A DNA stretch of 64,000 bases, taken from positions 248,001 through 312,000 of the forward strand of contig JAJFVF010000013.1 in NCBI GenBank assembly GCA_021371935.1, in the 5' to 3' direction. The translations under genes were made by a program, and so were the position numbers. The stretch is from a bacterium (lineage in GTDB: Bacteria > Armatimonadota > UBA5829). Under the pieces are notes generated by a model that saw nothing but the letters and a program-made list of their open reading frames with translations, was not told where the DNA came from and made no database searches. Of the stretch, positions 24,158-32,716 are shown piece after piece. How positions within the stretch are numbered: position 1 is the first letter of the stretch; each line of letters starts with the position of its first letter.

Positions 24158-25966
24158 ATGACAACAACAGCAGCAAAGACGGTAACCCTTACCATAGACA
24201 ACCAGCAGGTCACAGTTCCCGTCGGCACGACCGTGATGCAGGCTGCTGAGAAGCTGGCAATACGCATCCCGCACCTGTGCTATCACCCAAGGCTGCACCT
24301 GGAAGGCTCATGCAGGGTATGTCTGGTCGAGATAGAGGGAATGAACAGGCCACAGGCATCGTGCACATATCCGGTCAGCGAAGGGATGGTCGTCTATACA
24401 AACAGCCCGGAGATACGCGATACGCGAAAGACCATAGTCGAGCTGCTCCTTGCAAACCATCCCATGGACTGTCAGACCTGTGAACGCGATGGTAACTGCG
24501 AATTGCAATACCTCGCCTACTCAACCGGAGTGCGCGAAAGGCACTATGAGGGCGAGAGGAAACATTATGAGACGGACTTTTCATCGCCGTCAGTCATACG
24601 CGATCCCGATAAGTGCATCCTCTGCGGCAGGTGCGTAAGAGTCTGCGCGGAGGTGCAGGGTGTGTCGGCTCTGGGCTATATCAACCGGGGCTTCAAAACA
24701 GTGGTCACACCTGCCTATAACGATCCGTTCACCGAGAGCGTGTGCGTCACATGCGGGCAGTGCATAAACGTATGCCCGGTCGCTGCATTTCTTGAAAAGG
24801 ACTACACCAAGGACGTGGTCAAAGCAATTGAGGACCCCGATCTGCATGTGATCGTGCAGCTTGCGCCGAGTGTGCGCGCATCCATCGGCGAGGGGTTCAA
24901 TCTGCCTCCGGGGACCCCCATGACCGGAAAAGCAGTGGCAGCACTGCGCAGGCTGGGCTTCGACGAGGTATTCGACACGCAGATGGGCGCGGACATGACG
25001 ATTATGGAGGAAGCGACCGAGTTCGTCAAACGTGTCAACGAAGGAGGCAAGCTGCCGCTTATCACGAGCTGTTCGTCAGCATGGATGAAATTCGCGGAGC
25101 ATTTCTATCCCGATCTGCTGGATAATATATCCACTGCAAAGTCGCCTATGAGCATCCTGGGGACCCTCATCAAGACCTATTACGCCGAAAAGACGGGCAT
25201 ACCGGCTGATAAGATATTCAACGTGGGCGCTATGTGCTGCACAGCCAAAAAGTTTGAGGCAGCACGCCCTGAACAGCGTATAGAGGTCGATGGCCAGCTT
25301 GTACCGACTGTCGACCGTGTAATCACCACACGCGAACTGGTCTGGCTCATCAAAAACGCCGGACTCGAGTTCTACAATCTGCCGGATGAAGGCTTCGACC
25401 CGGTGCTTGGAATTTCTACCGGCGCAGGTGCACTTTTCGGAGCGACAGGTGGCCTGGCAGAAGCAGTCTATCGCACCGCATATTGGATGCTCACCGGTAA
25501 AGACGTTGAACAGGTTGTAGTCGAAGAAGTGCGTAGTGTAGCCGAAGGAGTTAAGCGATGGGTCGCCAAAATCGGGGATCACAAGTTCAACTTTGGTGTT
25601 GCTCATGGACTCACGAATGCTCATACTCTGCTGCGAATGGTTCAGCGCGGTGAGGGTGATTTCCACTTCATCGAGATCATGGGCTGCCCCGGCGGGTGTA
25701 TTGGCGGCGGCGGACAGCCATATGCGAGAGCCGGTGAAGGAATTCCCCTGGATGTCGAGAATCTCAAAAAGCGAGCCGAGGCACTACGCGCTATAGATGC
25801 AGGCAAAAAACTCAAGCGGTCATATGAAAACCCTGATCTGAAGCTCGTTTACGAACAATATCTCGGCCAACCGATGAGCGAAAAAGCATATAAGCTGCTG
25901 CACACTCACTATCAGCCGCGCCTGCCGCATGGAGTATGGAACCCTGATGTTCTCAGGACGGACTAG
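24158..25966 (+). CDS. hydA: [FeFe]-hydrogenase catalytic subunit HydA with altered H-cluster motifs, set 1
   Basis: A 602-residue protein. N-terminal [2Fe-2S] ferredoxin domain (CYHPRLHLEGSCRVC), His-ligated [4Fe-4S] (H-x3-C-x2-C-x5-C near 102-114), two [4Fe-4S] clusters (CILCGRCVRVC, CVTCGQCINVC), then the H-cluster domain. H-cluster motifs: L1 is TSCSSAW at 303-309 instead of TSCCPxW; L2 is MCCTAKK at 359-365 instead of MPCxxKK; L3 is MGCPGGCIGGGGQP with Cys 510 and 514. The four Cys ligands (305, 361, 510, 514) are kept, but the Cys that relays protons in standard enzymes is Ser306. It lacks the C-terminal [2Fe-2S] domain of the set 2 HydA. Activity may be low or tuned differently (inference). 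Confidence 0.88.
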   Translation: MTTTAAKTVTLTIDNQQVTVPVGTTVMQAAEKLAIRIPHLCYHPRLHLEGSCRVCLVEIEGMNRPQASCTYPVSEGMVVYTNSPEIRDTRKTIVELLLANHPMDCQTCERDGNCELQYLAYSTGVRERHYEGERKHYETDFSSPSVIRDPDKCILCGRCVRVCAEVQGVSALGYINRGFKTVVTPAYNDPFTESVCVTCGQCINVCPVAAFLEKDYTKDVVKAIEDPDLHVIVQLAPSVRASIGEGFNLPPGTPMTGKAVAALRRLGFDEVFDTQMGADMTIMEEATEFVKRVNEGGKLPLITSCSSAWMKFAEHFYPDLLDNISTAKSPMSILGTLIKTYYAEKTGIPADKIFNVGAMCCTAKKFEAARPEQRIEVDGQLVPTVDRVITTRELVWLIKNAGLEFYNLPDEGFDPVLGISTGAGALFGATGGLAEAVYRTAYWMLTGKDVEQVVVEEVRSVAEGVKRWVAKIGDHKFNFGVAHGLTNAHTLLRMVQRGEGDFHFIEIMGCPGGCIGGGGQPYARAGEGIPLDVENLKKRAEALRAIDAGKKLKRSYENPDLKLVYEQYLGQPMSEKAYKLLHTHYQPRLPHGVWNPDVLRTD

Positions 25967-25970
25967 GCGT

Positions 25971-26026
25971 AGGGGCTGCGAGCTTGTGGGTTATAGGCTA
26001 CGAGTTGTGGGCTGCAAACTGTGGGG
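25971..26026. repeat. Degenerate 7-bp tandem repeat after hydA set 1
   Basis: About seven units with the pattern GGCTGCG, AGCTTGT, GGGTTAT, AGGCTAC, GAGTTGT, GGGCTGC, AAACTGT. It starts just after the hydA stop codon. Confidence 0.5.
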
Positions 26027-26070
26027 CGCTGTTCGGGCTGGATGTCTGATCCAGACCGAAAAAGAACTTT

Positions 26071-26260
26071 GCGATTTGAAATCGCATCATTCCTTCCGGG
26101 CGCGATCAGATATCGCACCCGATCAAAGGTATTTACGCGTTATGCGGATTATACTAAGATTCCAGTCCCCGTAGGGGGACTTTGTGCAGTTGTGGCCGCG
26201 GTTTTAACCGCCTGGCGACTGAAGTCACGGCAACATCAACACGATGTCGGCCTTCGCCGA
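26071..26260. repeat. Cluster of five small hairpins
   Basis: GCGATTTGAAATCGC (26071-26085), CGGGcGCGAT/ATCGCaCCCG (26097-26121), AGTCCCCGTAGGGGGACT (26163-26180), GCGGTTTTAACCGC (26197-26210) and GTCGGCCTTCGCCGAC (26245-26260). The first two match 17001-17056 in order and spacing. The 400-bp gap 25967-26366 contains no gene. Confidence 0.65.
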
Positions 26261-26327
26261 CTGAAAAAGTGCGTTATTTAAGCTCAGGCCAATTCGCATT
26301 AAGCGTGAGTTATAAGAATCTTCTGAA

Positions 26328-26352
26328 GGGAGGGCGAGGCTCCCGCCGAGCC
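26328..26352. repeat. Core fragment of the MITE-like element
   Basis: 25 bp identical to the central arm of the 40505-40615 copy (GGGAGGGCGAGGCTCCCGCC then GAGCC). The terminal GTTCAGTT repeats are absent. It lies 15 bp before the hydC start. Confidence 0.65.
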
Positions 26353-26366
26353 TTTGCATAACGGAT

Positions 26367-26852
26367 ATGCCAAGAACCTGCTGCGAAGATAAATTTGATG
26401 AACTGACTGAATATATAAAGTCTGTCTATCACCCGGACCACCCGCAGTCGGCTCTGATCGCGATACTCCATCACGCCCAAGGCATGTACAGCTATCTGAG
26501 TAAGGAAGTGATGGAACATATCGCGCAGATGACCGAGGTCCCGGCTGCTGAGATATACGGCGTCGCCACATTCTATAGTTTTTTCAAGCACGTCCCACAG
26601 GGCAAGCACCGCATATCGGTGTGCATGGGCACGGCATGCTATATTCGCGGAGGCGCAAAGATCCTCGAAGCTCTTGAAAACATGCTCGACATCAAGCAGG
26701 GCGAGACCACTGAAGATATGCTCTTCACACTCGGTCAGACGCGGTGCATAGGCGCATGCGGACTCGCTCCAGTTATGATGATAGATGACAAGGTTTACGG
26801 CCGCGTGCAGCCTGAGAAATTGAAGGATATATTGGCGGAATACCGTAAGTAA
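26367..26852 (+). CDS. hydC: Hydrogenase subunit HydC (NuoE-type [2Fe-2S]), set 1
   Basis: A 161-residue thioredoxin-like [2Fe-2S] protein. N-terminal helical bundle (about residues 10-75, ending EIYGVATFYSFF), then ligands C-x4-C (CMGTAC) and C-x3-C (CIGACGLAP), as in NuoE. It transfers electrons between HydB and other subunits. The ATG at 26367 has only a weak ribosome site because a repeat fragment abuts it. Subunit order in this set is D-B-(three genes)-A-C, unlike the compact C-B-A order of set 2. Confidence 0.9.
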   Translation: MPRTCCEDKFDELTEYIKSVYHPDHPQSALIAILHHAQGMYSYLSKEVMEHIAQMTEVPAAEIYGVATFYSFFKHVPQGKHRISVCMGTACYIRGGAKILEALENMLDIKQGETTEDMLFTLGQTRCIGACGLAPVMMIDDKVYGRVQPEKLKDILAEYRK

Positions 26853-26870
26853 TAAATGGAGGCTGACATT

Positions 26871-27101
26871 ATGAAATGGGAAGATAGAATAATCGTTGAC
26901 CCCAACGTGCTTGTCGGTAAACCGGTTATAAAAGGCACACGACTTGCAGTTGAGTTTATCGTAGATTTGCTGGCTCAGGGCTGGAGCGAGCAGGAACTGC
27001 TTGACAACTACCCTGGGCTTACAAGAGAAGATATTCTTGCCTGCCTTGCATATGTCAGTGATCTCCTGCGCTCCGAAAAAATTTATCCACTTTCAGCATA
27101 A
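26871..27101 (+). CDS. DUF433 antitoxin-like protein
   Basis: A 76-residue DUF433 protein (VDPNVLVGKPVIKGTRLAVE, then a short winged helix). The start is the ATG at 26871, with GGAGG 8 nt upstream; the ATG at 26856 overlaps that ribosome site. DUF433 proteins are the DNA-binding antitoxins paired with DUF5615 PIN-like toxins, and such a gene follows after 3 nt. Confidence 0.85.
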   Translation: MKWEDRIIVDPNVLVGKPVIKGTRLAVEFIVDLLAQGWSEQELLDNYPGLTREDILACLAYVSDLLRSEKIYPLSA

Positions 27102-27104
27102 TAC

Positions 27105-27467
27105 ATGGAAATTCTGGCGGATGAAAATCTACCGAGCCTGTTGATAGAAGCACTGAGAAAACGCGGGCATGACGTGCTATGGGTACGCACTGATACGCCC
27201 GGTATTAGTGATAAGGAAGTTCTCGCCCGAGCGTTTTTGGAAGAACGACTTCTACTGACAATGGACAAAGACTTTGGCGAGTTAGCATTTCATACAAAAT
27301 TGCCTGCCACCTGCGGGATCATCCTCATTCGCATAACACCGACTTCGCCTGATCGTCTCTCTCTATTGACAATATCTGCACTTGAAAGCAGGAATGACTG
27401 GTCTGGGCATTTCTCTGTAATAGACACGCGCCGCGTCCGAATGACCCCTCTCCCCGGCATAAAGTAA
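27105..27467 (+). CDS. DUF5615 PIN-like toxin
   Basis: A 120-residue PIN-like nuclease. Acidic residues expected at the active site are present: LADENLP at the start and MDKDFGELAF in the middle (about residues 53-62), with SDKEVLARA between. As the downstream partner of a DUF433 gene it forms a putative type II toxin-antitoxin pair. RNA cleavage is inferred from the family. The pair sits between hydC and the Dps-like gene. Confidence 0.82.
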   Translation: MEILADENLPSLLIEALRKRGHDVLWVRTDTPGISDKEVLARAFLEERLLLTMDKDFGELAFHTKLPATCGIILIRITPTSPDRLSLLTISALESRNDWSGHFSVIDTRRVRMTPLPGIK

Positions 27468-27532
27468 TATACCGGGAATCAACAATCAGACAATCGGGTA
27501 TATCATCTCCAGAAAAATCAGTGAGGTGAATT

Positions 27533-28084
27533 ATGGCACGTGTTGCAAGAGAAGTGATTGAAAAAGCAGGGGTGAACATAGATCAGATACTCGATTTATT
27601 GGTTAAAAATGCCGCCGCAGAACTGACAACTTATTACTATTACACTATCCTGAGAGCCAATCTTATCGGGCTGCAGGGTGAAACGGTGAAGGAAATCGCA
27701 GAGATCGCCCGCATTGAAGATCGCAATCACTTCGAGGCCATCGTTCCGCGCATATATGAACTCGGCGGATGCTTGCCCGATGACATGAAGGCATTCCATG
27801 ATGTATCAGCCTGTCCGCCAGCTCATCTTCCTGACGACATGACCGACACAAATGCAATCTTGCACGTTCTGGTCGAGGCCGAGAGATGTGCAGTAAGAGG
27901 CTACAGCCATATCTGCGATCTCACAGCCGGCAAGGACCACCGCACATATGACCTGTCCCTCGCGATACTCAACGAAGAGATCGAGCACGAGTCATGGTTT
28001 TCGGAGTTTCTGGGCGAAGGACCGTCCGGCCACTTTATGCGCAGGGGTGAGAGTTCGCCATTTGTGAGCAAGTTTTTGAGATAA
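27533..28084 (+). CDS. dpsL: Dps-like ferritin (DpsL/thioferritin type)
   Basis: A 183-residue four-helix ferritin-like protein that would oxidise and store iron using peroxide. Carboxylate/His ligands are visible on helices: AELTTYYYY, EDRNHFEAI, EAERCAVRGY and EEIEHESWF. The loop DVSACPPAHLPDDM between helices 2 and 3 plus RCA carries the Cys pair typical of archaeal/anaerobe DpsL. Length matches that family (about 180). GAGGTG precedes the ATG. Location after hydrogenase set 1 suggests protection of Fe-S enzymes (inference). Confidence 0.8.
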   Translation: MARVAREVIEKAGVNIDQILDLLVKNAAAELTTYYYYTILRANLIGLQGETVKEIAEIARIEDRNHFEAIVPRIYELGGCLPDDMKAFHDVSACPPAHLPDDMTDTNAILHVLVEAERCAVRGYSHICDLTAGKDHRTYDLSLAILNEEIEHESWFSEFLGEGPSGHFMRRGESSPFVSKFLR

Positions 28085-28120
28085 TGTTAGACACAGTTGG
28101 ATTCACTGGTCTATTACAAA

Positions 28121-28720
28121 TCACCACTTCGTCCCCAAAGCCATCGGCTCATAGCTATCGATATGAGCCATAGCATCGGTGACATCGGGAGAAAAGTGAT
28201 ATAGCTCGCGATAGTGCGGCTTGGCGAAGTGATGGTCGAAGATGTGCTCGAACATAGCGTTCAGGCCGTCATAGAAGCCGTTCGTGTTGAGGAATATAGC
28301 AGGTTTGTTGAGAATCCTGAGCTGCTTGAGCGTAATAACCTCCAGCATCTCTTCAAGCGTGCCGAATCCACCCGGCAGGGCAATGAATGCATCAGCGCGT
28401 GCTTCCATAGCCGCCTTGCGCTCGCGCATGTCTTTTGTGACCACCAACTCGTCACAGCTTTCGTAGCATATGCCCGGCAGGCGCAGAAACTCAGGAATCA
28501 CACCGACCACATGCCCGCCATGCGAATGCACAGACCTGGCGACGGCTCCCATCAGTCCTATCTCACCGCCTCCGAATATCAGGTCATAACCATCTTTCGC
28601 GATAGTAGTGCCAAGCTCCTCTGCGACCGAGAAGAACTCGGAGGACACGGAATTGCTGGATGCGCAGTAGACACAAACAGACTTCGATAATATTTTCTTG
28701 CATTTGCTCTGGTCAATCAT
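28121..28720 (-). CDS. LOG family protein (TIGR00730-type nucleotide phosphoribohydrolase)
   Basis: A 199-residue Rossmann-like hydrolase of the LOG/lysine-decarboxylase-like family, whose characterised members cleave ribose-5-phosphate from nucleoside monophosphates. Both signatures are present: GGGEIGLMG (about residues 50-58) and PGGFGTLEEM (about 116-125), with ERKAAME between. The physiological substrate in bacteria is uncertain. ATG at 28720; convergent with dpsL. Confidence 0.9.
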   Translation of the reverse strand: MIDQSKCKKILSKSVCVYCASSNSVSSEFFSVAEELGTTIAKDGYDLIFGGGEIGLMGAVARSVHSHGGHVVGVIPEFLRLPGICYESCDELVVTKDMRERKAAMEARADAFIALPGGFGTLEEMLEVITLKQLRILNKPAIFLNTNGFYDGLNAMFEHIFDHHFAKPHYRELYHFSPDVTDAMAHIDSYEPMALGTKW

Positions 28721-28766
28721 AGACCTATTTTATGTTCACCAACAGCAAATTGCAAGAAAGGAAACA

Positions 28767-28864
28767 GTTCAGCGTTACGTAAGAAAAACATGGCTCGGCG
28801 GGAGCCTCGCCCTCCCGGTCACTATCCTCGTTGAGAAGGCAAAGCTCATGCGGAGTCGGATATC
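28767..28864. repeat. Degenerate third copy of the MITE-like element
   Basis: Begins GTTCAG as in copy 1 and keeps TTACG, then ATGGCTCGGCGGGAGCCTCG and CCCTCCC. The second arm has diverged (AAGGCAAAGCTC) and the 3' terminal repeat is not recognisable. It occupies the gap between the LOG gene and the subtilase gene. Confidence 0.6.
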
Positions 28865-28895
28865 TATGAGCACTCACGAATAGAGGAACTTTTGG

Positions 28896-31800
28896 CTACT
28901 CAACTGACACAGCCTGAATCACGCGCTCGCCGTCTATCAATGCAAGCGTGCCATTAACGGTAACGGTATCACCAATGCTGACATCTGCTGCCGAGTCGAC
29001 ACGTATACCAACAGGCAATAGAGTGTCCTGAACATAGAAGAAGCCGTCAAATGCGCCTGAAACGACCGCCCCATTGAGCGTGATCTGAATACCAAGCGGC
29101 AGCGATTTGGTATAAATAACACGTTCTATGTCATTCAGGCTGACATAGAATGTTACATCCTGCGCAACCCCGGCTGAGACGCTCACCATCTGCGACTCCG
29201 GGTCGAATGCCCATGGGTCGAGTTCAGGAAGCAGAGTATGCGTCCCGATACTCACCTGGCCAAAGTCGAACGCGCCGTCATTGGATGTAGTGACGAACAA
29301 ATCATCGGGATTCAGACCGATCACGGCATCCTTAAGCCCATTTCCCACTATCTCAGCCTCATATTTGTCTATCTTGAAGCCGTAATATTCATTACCGGAA
29401 TCGCTCGTGAGCATCACCCTCGCCACATGACCGTCGATCCATGGAGTCCAGAGGTCAGTGTAATCATCCGTATATATCTCGATTATCTCATCGCTGCCGT
29501 TCATGATATAGACATAGTCCCATGCAGGCTCAGTGGTCAGTTGGGCAAAATGCAGCCGCATGCGAGTCGCAGACTCGTCTGCATCTATCTGCCATGTGTT
29601 CTCATAATTCGGGTCATATGGATGGGCAGATTCCACATTGATCGACTGAAACTGAGGACTCACGATTTGGACCCGACCGCTGATCGAACCAGGCGGCAGT
29701 GCAGTGAAGTTTACACCTGTTGCCGTGCCGTCTGCCGGAATGTTTGAAATTTTTGAACTCGGATCAAATGTCCATTTGTCCTTTGACGGCGTGACCGTAT
29801 ATGTCCCGGCTGGGATTCCATTCAGTGTATATGAACCGCCCGAAAGCGTAGTCGCCGTGTATCCCCCCGGTCGGAGTGTGATAGTCGCACCCTCCAGGCC
29901 GCCCTGCTCCACCAGGTCTGTCTCGTAACCATCTATATAAAAGCCATAGCCTGTGTTGCCGGTCTCATTTGTCAGAATTCTTATCTTGATGACGTTTCCA
30001 TCGACCCACGAACTCCAGAGGTCTTCGGCCTTACCGGTATAGATATTGGATATGTTGTCATTACCGTCGAGCACATATATCTCATCCCCGTCAGTGAGAA
30101 GGTCTATCTCGGCGAAGTGCACCCGAACACTCGATACGCCGTCATTGGCGGTGATCGTGTATGTGCGGTCATAGTTGTTGAGATATGGATGTGGCGACTC
30201 GACGATATGGCTTATCACGCCGCCGATGGCACTCGTCACGGTGCCCGATATGCCGCCCGGCTGGCCCTGTCCCACAAAATTCACGTTTTCGACAGGCTGG
30301 TCCGTAACGTTCACAACCCTGCCCCTCGGCGTGAAAGTCCAACCCTGCATACCGACCTGGACAGAATATGTCCCCGGCTCCACACGACTCAGATATTTGC
30401 CGTTCTGGTTGGTGACAACCCGCTTTGTGCCTGTGCTGGACATGATAGAAACAGTCGAACCCTGCACAACCGCACCGGTGGCGGATGTAACCGATCCGGA
30501 AATATAAGTGCTCGGCATCCCGCCGGATACGACCAGGGCATAGTCCTGCGGACCCATGGGCACGTTATAGCCTTTCACACGGACCGTATATGTCCCGGTC
30601 TCCGGCGAATCCAATATAATTTGCTCAACATTGTTCAATCGGTCGATATCCTGATAGACGGTGTCGTTTGGTGACGTAATGATAAGATCAAGATCGTTTA
30701 CCAGCTCGATGGCTGCATGCACCGCACCGGGATAGTCCGTCCACACGAGAGTGAACTTCAGCGGCACTGAGTTGTCCACCACATTGTATTGATAATCACG
30801 ATAGCCGTTTGTTGAAAGGCCGGACGACTCATCTGCAAATTCTGTAACAGTGGGCAGATCTGCATTCAGCGATCTTTCGATATTCACACGTCCCCAGCCC
30901 TGCACATAATCCGGCAGGCCGTTGACTTCCTGATACTGCGTAGAGCCGTATTGACCGGGTGTGATATCGACCGCTCCGTTTATCAGAGTCGCCTTTACCA
31001 GTGCAGCGCTGGGTGTCGTGCCCGCCACCTGCTGATAATACTGCCGTATCAGCGCCGCTAAGCCGGTTACATGAGGCGCAGACATGCTCGTTCCGCCGTT
31101 ATATGTATAGTTTGAATTGTATGCGCCCCACCCCGTCGATGCGCTCGAAATATGAGACCGGCAGGATATGATATTCGTGCCGGGCGCGCAGACATCCGGT
31201 TTGATACGGCCATCGTCTGTGGGACCTCTCCCGCTGAACGCGGCCATACCGTCTATATTATTGCTCATCAGATCATATTTGATTGGTGAGACCGGGTAAC
31301 TGGAACTCCATGCGACGCCGTATCCCATCTGGTAACCGCCGGTCGTCCGGTAGTTCTCGGTCGCGCCGACCGAGATGCAGTTTTTTGCAGTGGACGGAGC
31401 GTACAGGCTGTCTAGATCGACCACACCGTCTTTGTCCAGGTCCTCACCCTCATTGCCCACGGCGAACACGACAGTGAAGTCCTTATGATCCCATACGAAC
31501 TGGTCCACCTCATTGGAATATGTCGTGTACTGGCCGTCAACAGCGCTGCCCCAACTGTTATTGTGCACACGTGCACCATCGTCATATGCAGGCTGAAACA
31601 GGTCGGCAAGATCGAGCGGAGGAAAAACATATGAGCCGTCGTCACCTATGGATTGAAACACCATGTCGGCCTCTGGAGCCATTCCGGCAAAGGAACTGTC
31701 ATAATCGTGCGAAGCCGGATCACTTCCGGAGAGCGCACCGCTGCCGAGGATGCTGCCCGCAACATGCGTGCCGTGACCGGTAAGATCAGACCAGTCATCC

Positions 31801-32591
31801 GTTCTGCGCAGCGCATAGGTCTTGGTGATGCGTCCGGCAAAGTCTGATGAGATGGTGCTCAAGCTGCCGGTGTCGAGTCCTGTATCCGCCACACCTATAA
31901 TCTCACCGGAGCCGTATAGGCCAAGGTCCGAGCGCACTTCGGGTACACCCGATATCTCACAGGCAATATTGTTGCACAGTGTCGGCTGCACATATGGCTC
32001 GATCCATGAAACTGCGCCGGTTTCCGCAAGCTCGGATAGCTGTGAACCGGTGGCCAGGACACGGCACATCCGGTCGGAAGTATCAATTTTGTTGACCCCA
32101 GCCTTCGAAATGGCATAATCGCATTTTGCCCCCGGAAACAGCATCACTACGAACTGCCCCTTGCCGTCCGTATATGACAGATCCTCGCTCGACTTATACT
32201 CGGGCTTGAACGCTCCTACCCACTTCACAGACTCCAGGCTCTTGATCGAACCGAGTTTGGTGCGGTCGATGCGGATCAGATACGCAAAATCGGGGAGATA
32301 TTCCAATATTTGAGCGTCGTTATCGATGAGCGACTGCCTGTATGTGTCCTGAATCGGGCCATCAAAGAGCACGATGAAATAACCCATACCCTCAATCTGT
32401 TCCTCAGGCTCGGCAGCAAGAATTTTTGGCATATCGGTGTCGATTGTTCCACTCTTGAGATATATGCCGCCCGCAGTTGCCGATACGGCGCAGGTTGTGA
32501 TCAGAAGAATGATATATACGAGTTTCGATTGCAAATGTGTCGACCCCCTTGCCGATTTGGGAGCCGAGGACAATGTCATGCGCAAGCACAT
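28896..32591 (-). CDS. Secreted S8 subtilase with nested CUB-like and carboxypeptidase-regulatory-like domains
   Basis: A 1231-residue exported serine protease. The catalytic triad is complete: Asp in GVADTGLD (near 233), His in GHGTHVAG (near 274), Ser in GGTSMSAPH (near 501), plus the oxyanion region NNSWGS. A Ca-binding DLDKDGVVDLD loop lies near 390. After the protease come a P-domain-like region (about 580-690), three carboxypeptidase-regulatory-like beta-sandwiches (about 694-775, 779-965, 967-1150), the last two each interrupted by a CUB-like domain (HPYxxNY...), then a short OB-like end domain. A signal helix lies at about residues 22-42. The TTG at 32534 (MQSKLVYII) would give a cleaner signal peptide than the ATG at 32591. 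Likely a peptidase for extracellular protein degradation. Confidence 0.88.
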   Translation of the reverse strand: MCLRMTLSSAPKSARGSTHLQSKLVYIILLITTCAVSATAGGIYLKSGTIDTDMPKILAAEPEEQIEGMGYFIVLFDGPIQDTYRQSLIDNDAQILEYLPDFAYLIRIDRTKLGSIKSLESVKWVGAFKPEYKSSEDLSYTDGKGQFVVMLFPGAKCDYAISKAGVNKIDTSDRMCRVLATGSQLSELAETGAVSWIEPYVQPTLCNNIACEISGVPEVRSDLGLYGSGEIIGVADTGLDTGSLSTISSDFAGRITKTYALRRTDDWSDLTGHGTHVAGSILGSGALSGSDPASHDYDSSFAGMAPEADMVFQSIGDDGSYVFPPLDLADLFQPAYDDGARVHNNSWGSAVDGQYTTYSNEVDQFVWDHKDFTVVFAVGNEGEDLDKDGVVDLDSLYAPSTAKNCISVGATENYRTTGGYQMGYGVAWSSSYPVSPIKYDLMSNNIDGMAAFSGRGPTDDGRIKPDVCAPGTNIISCRSHISSASTGWGAYNSNYTYNGGTSMSAPHVTGLAALIRQYYQQVAGTTPSAALVKATLINGAVDITPGQYGSTQYQEVNGLPDYVQGWGRVNIERSLNADLPTVTEFADESSGLSTNGYRDYQYNVVDNSVPLKFTLVWTDYPGAVHAAIELVNDLDLIITSPNDTVYQDIDRLNNVEQIILDSPETGTYTVRVKGYNVPMGPQDYALVVSGGMPSTYISGSVTSATGAVVQGSTVSIMSSTGTKRVVTNQNGKYLSRVEPGTYSVQVGMQGWTFTPRGRVVNVTDQPVENVNFVGQGQPGGISGTVTSAIGGVISHIVESPHPYLNNYDRTYTITANDGVSSVRVHFAEIDLLTDGDEIYVLDGNDNISNIYTGKAEDLWSSWVDGNVIKIRILTNETGNTGYGFYIDGYETDLVEQGGLEGATITLRPGGYTATTLSGGSYTLNGIPAGTYTVTPSKDKWTFDPSSKISNIPADGTATGVNFTALPPGSISGRVQIVSPQFQSINVESAHPYDPNYENTWQIDADESATRMRLHFAQLTTEPAWDYVYIMNGSDEIIEIYTDDYTDLWTPWIDGHVARVMLTSDSGNEYYGFKIDKYEAEIVGNGLKDAVIGLNPDDLFVTTSNDGAFDFGQVSIGTHTLLPELDPWAFDPESQMVSVSAGVAQDVTFYVSLNDIERVIYTKSLPLGIQITLNGAVVSGAFDGFFYVQDTLLPVGIRVDSAADVSIGDTVTVNGTLALIDGERVIQAVSVE

Positions 32592-32716
32592 CCGTCATTA
32601 CCCAAACCCGTCCGCAACAAAACGTAAGGCTGCAATACCCCGTAATAATCCGGTTTAAGAATATGGCCGGTTCGCGGAAAATAATATATGCTGGCAATCA
32701 ACACACGGAGGCAGAC

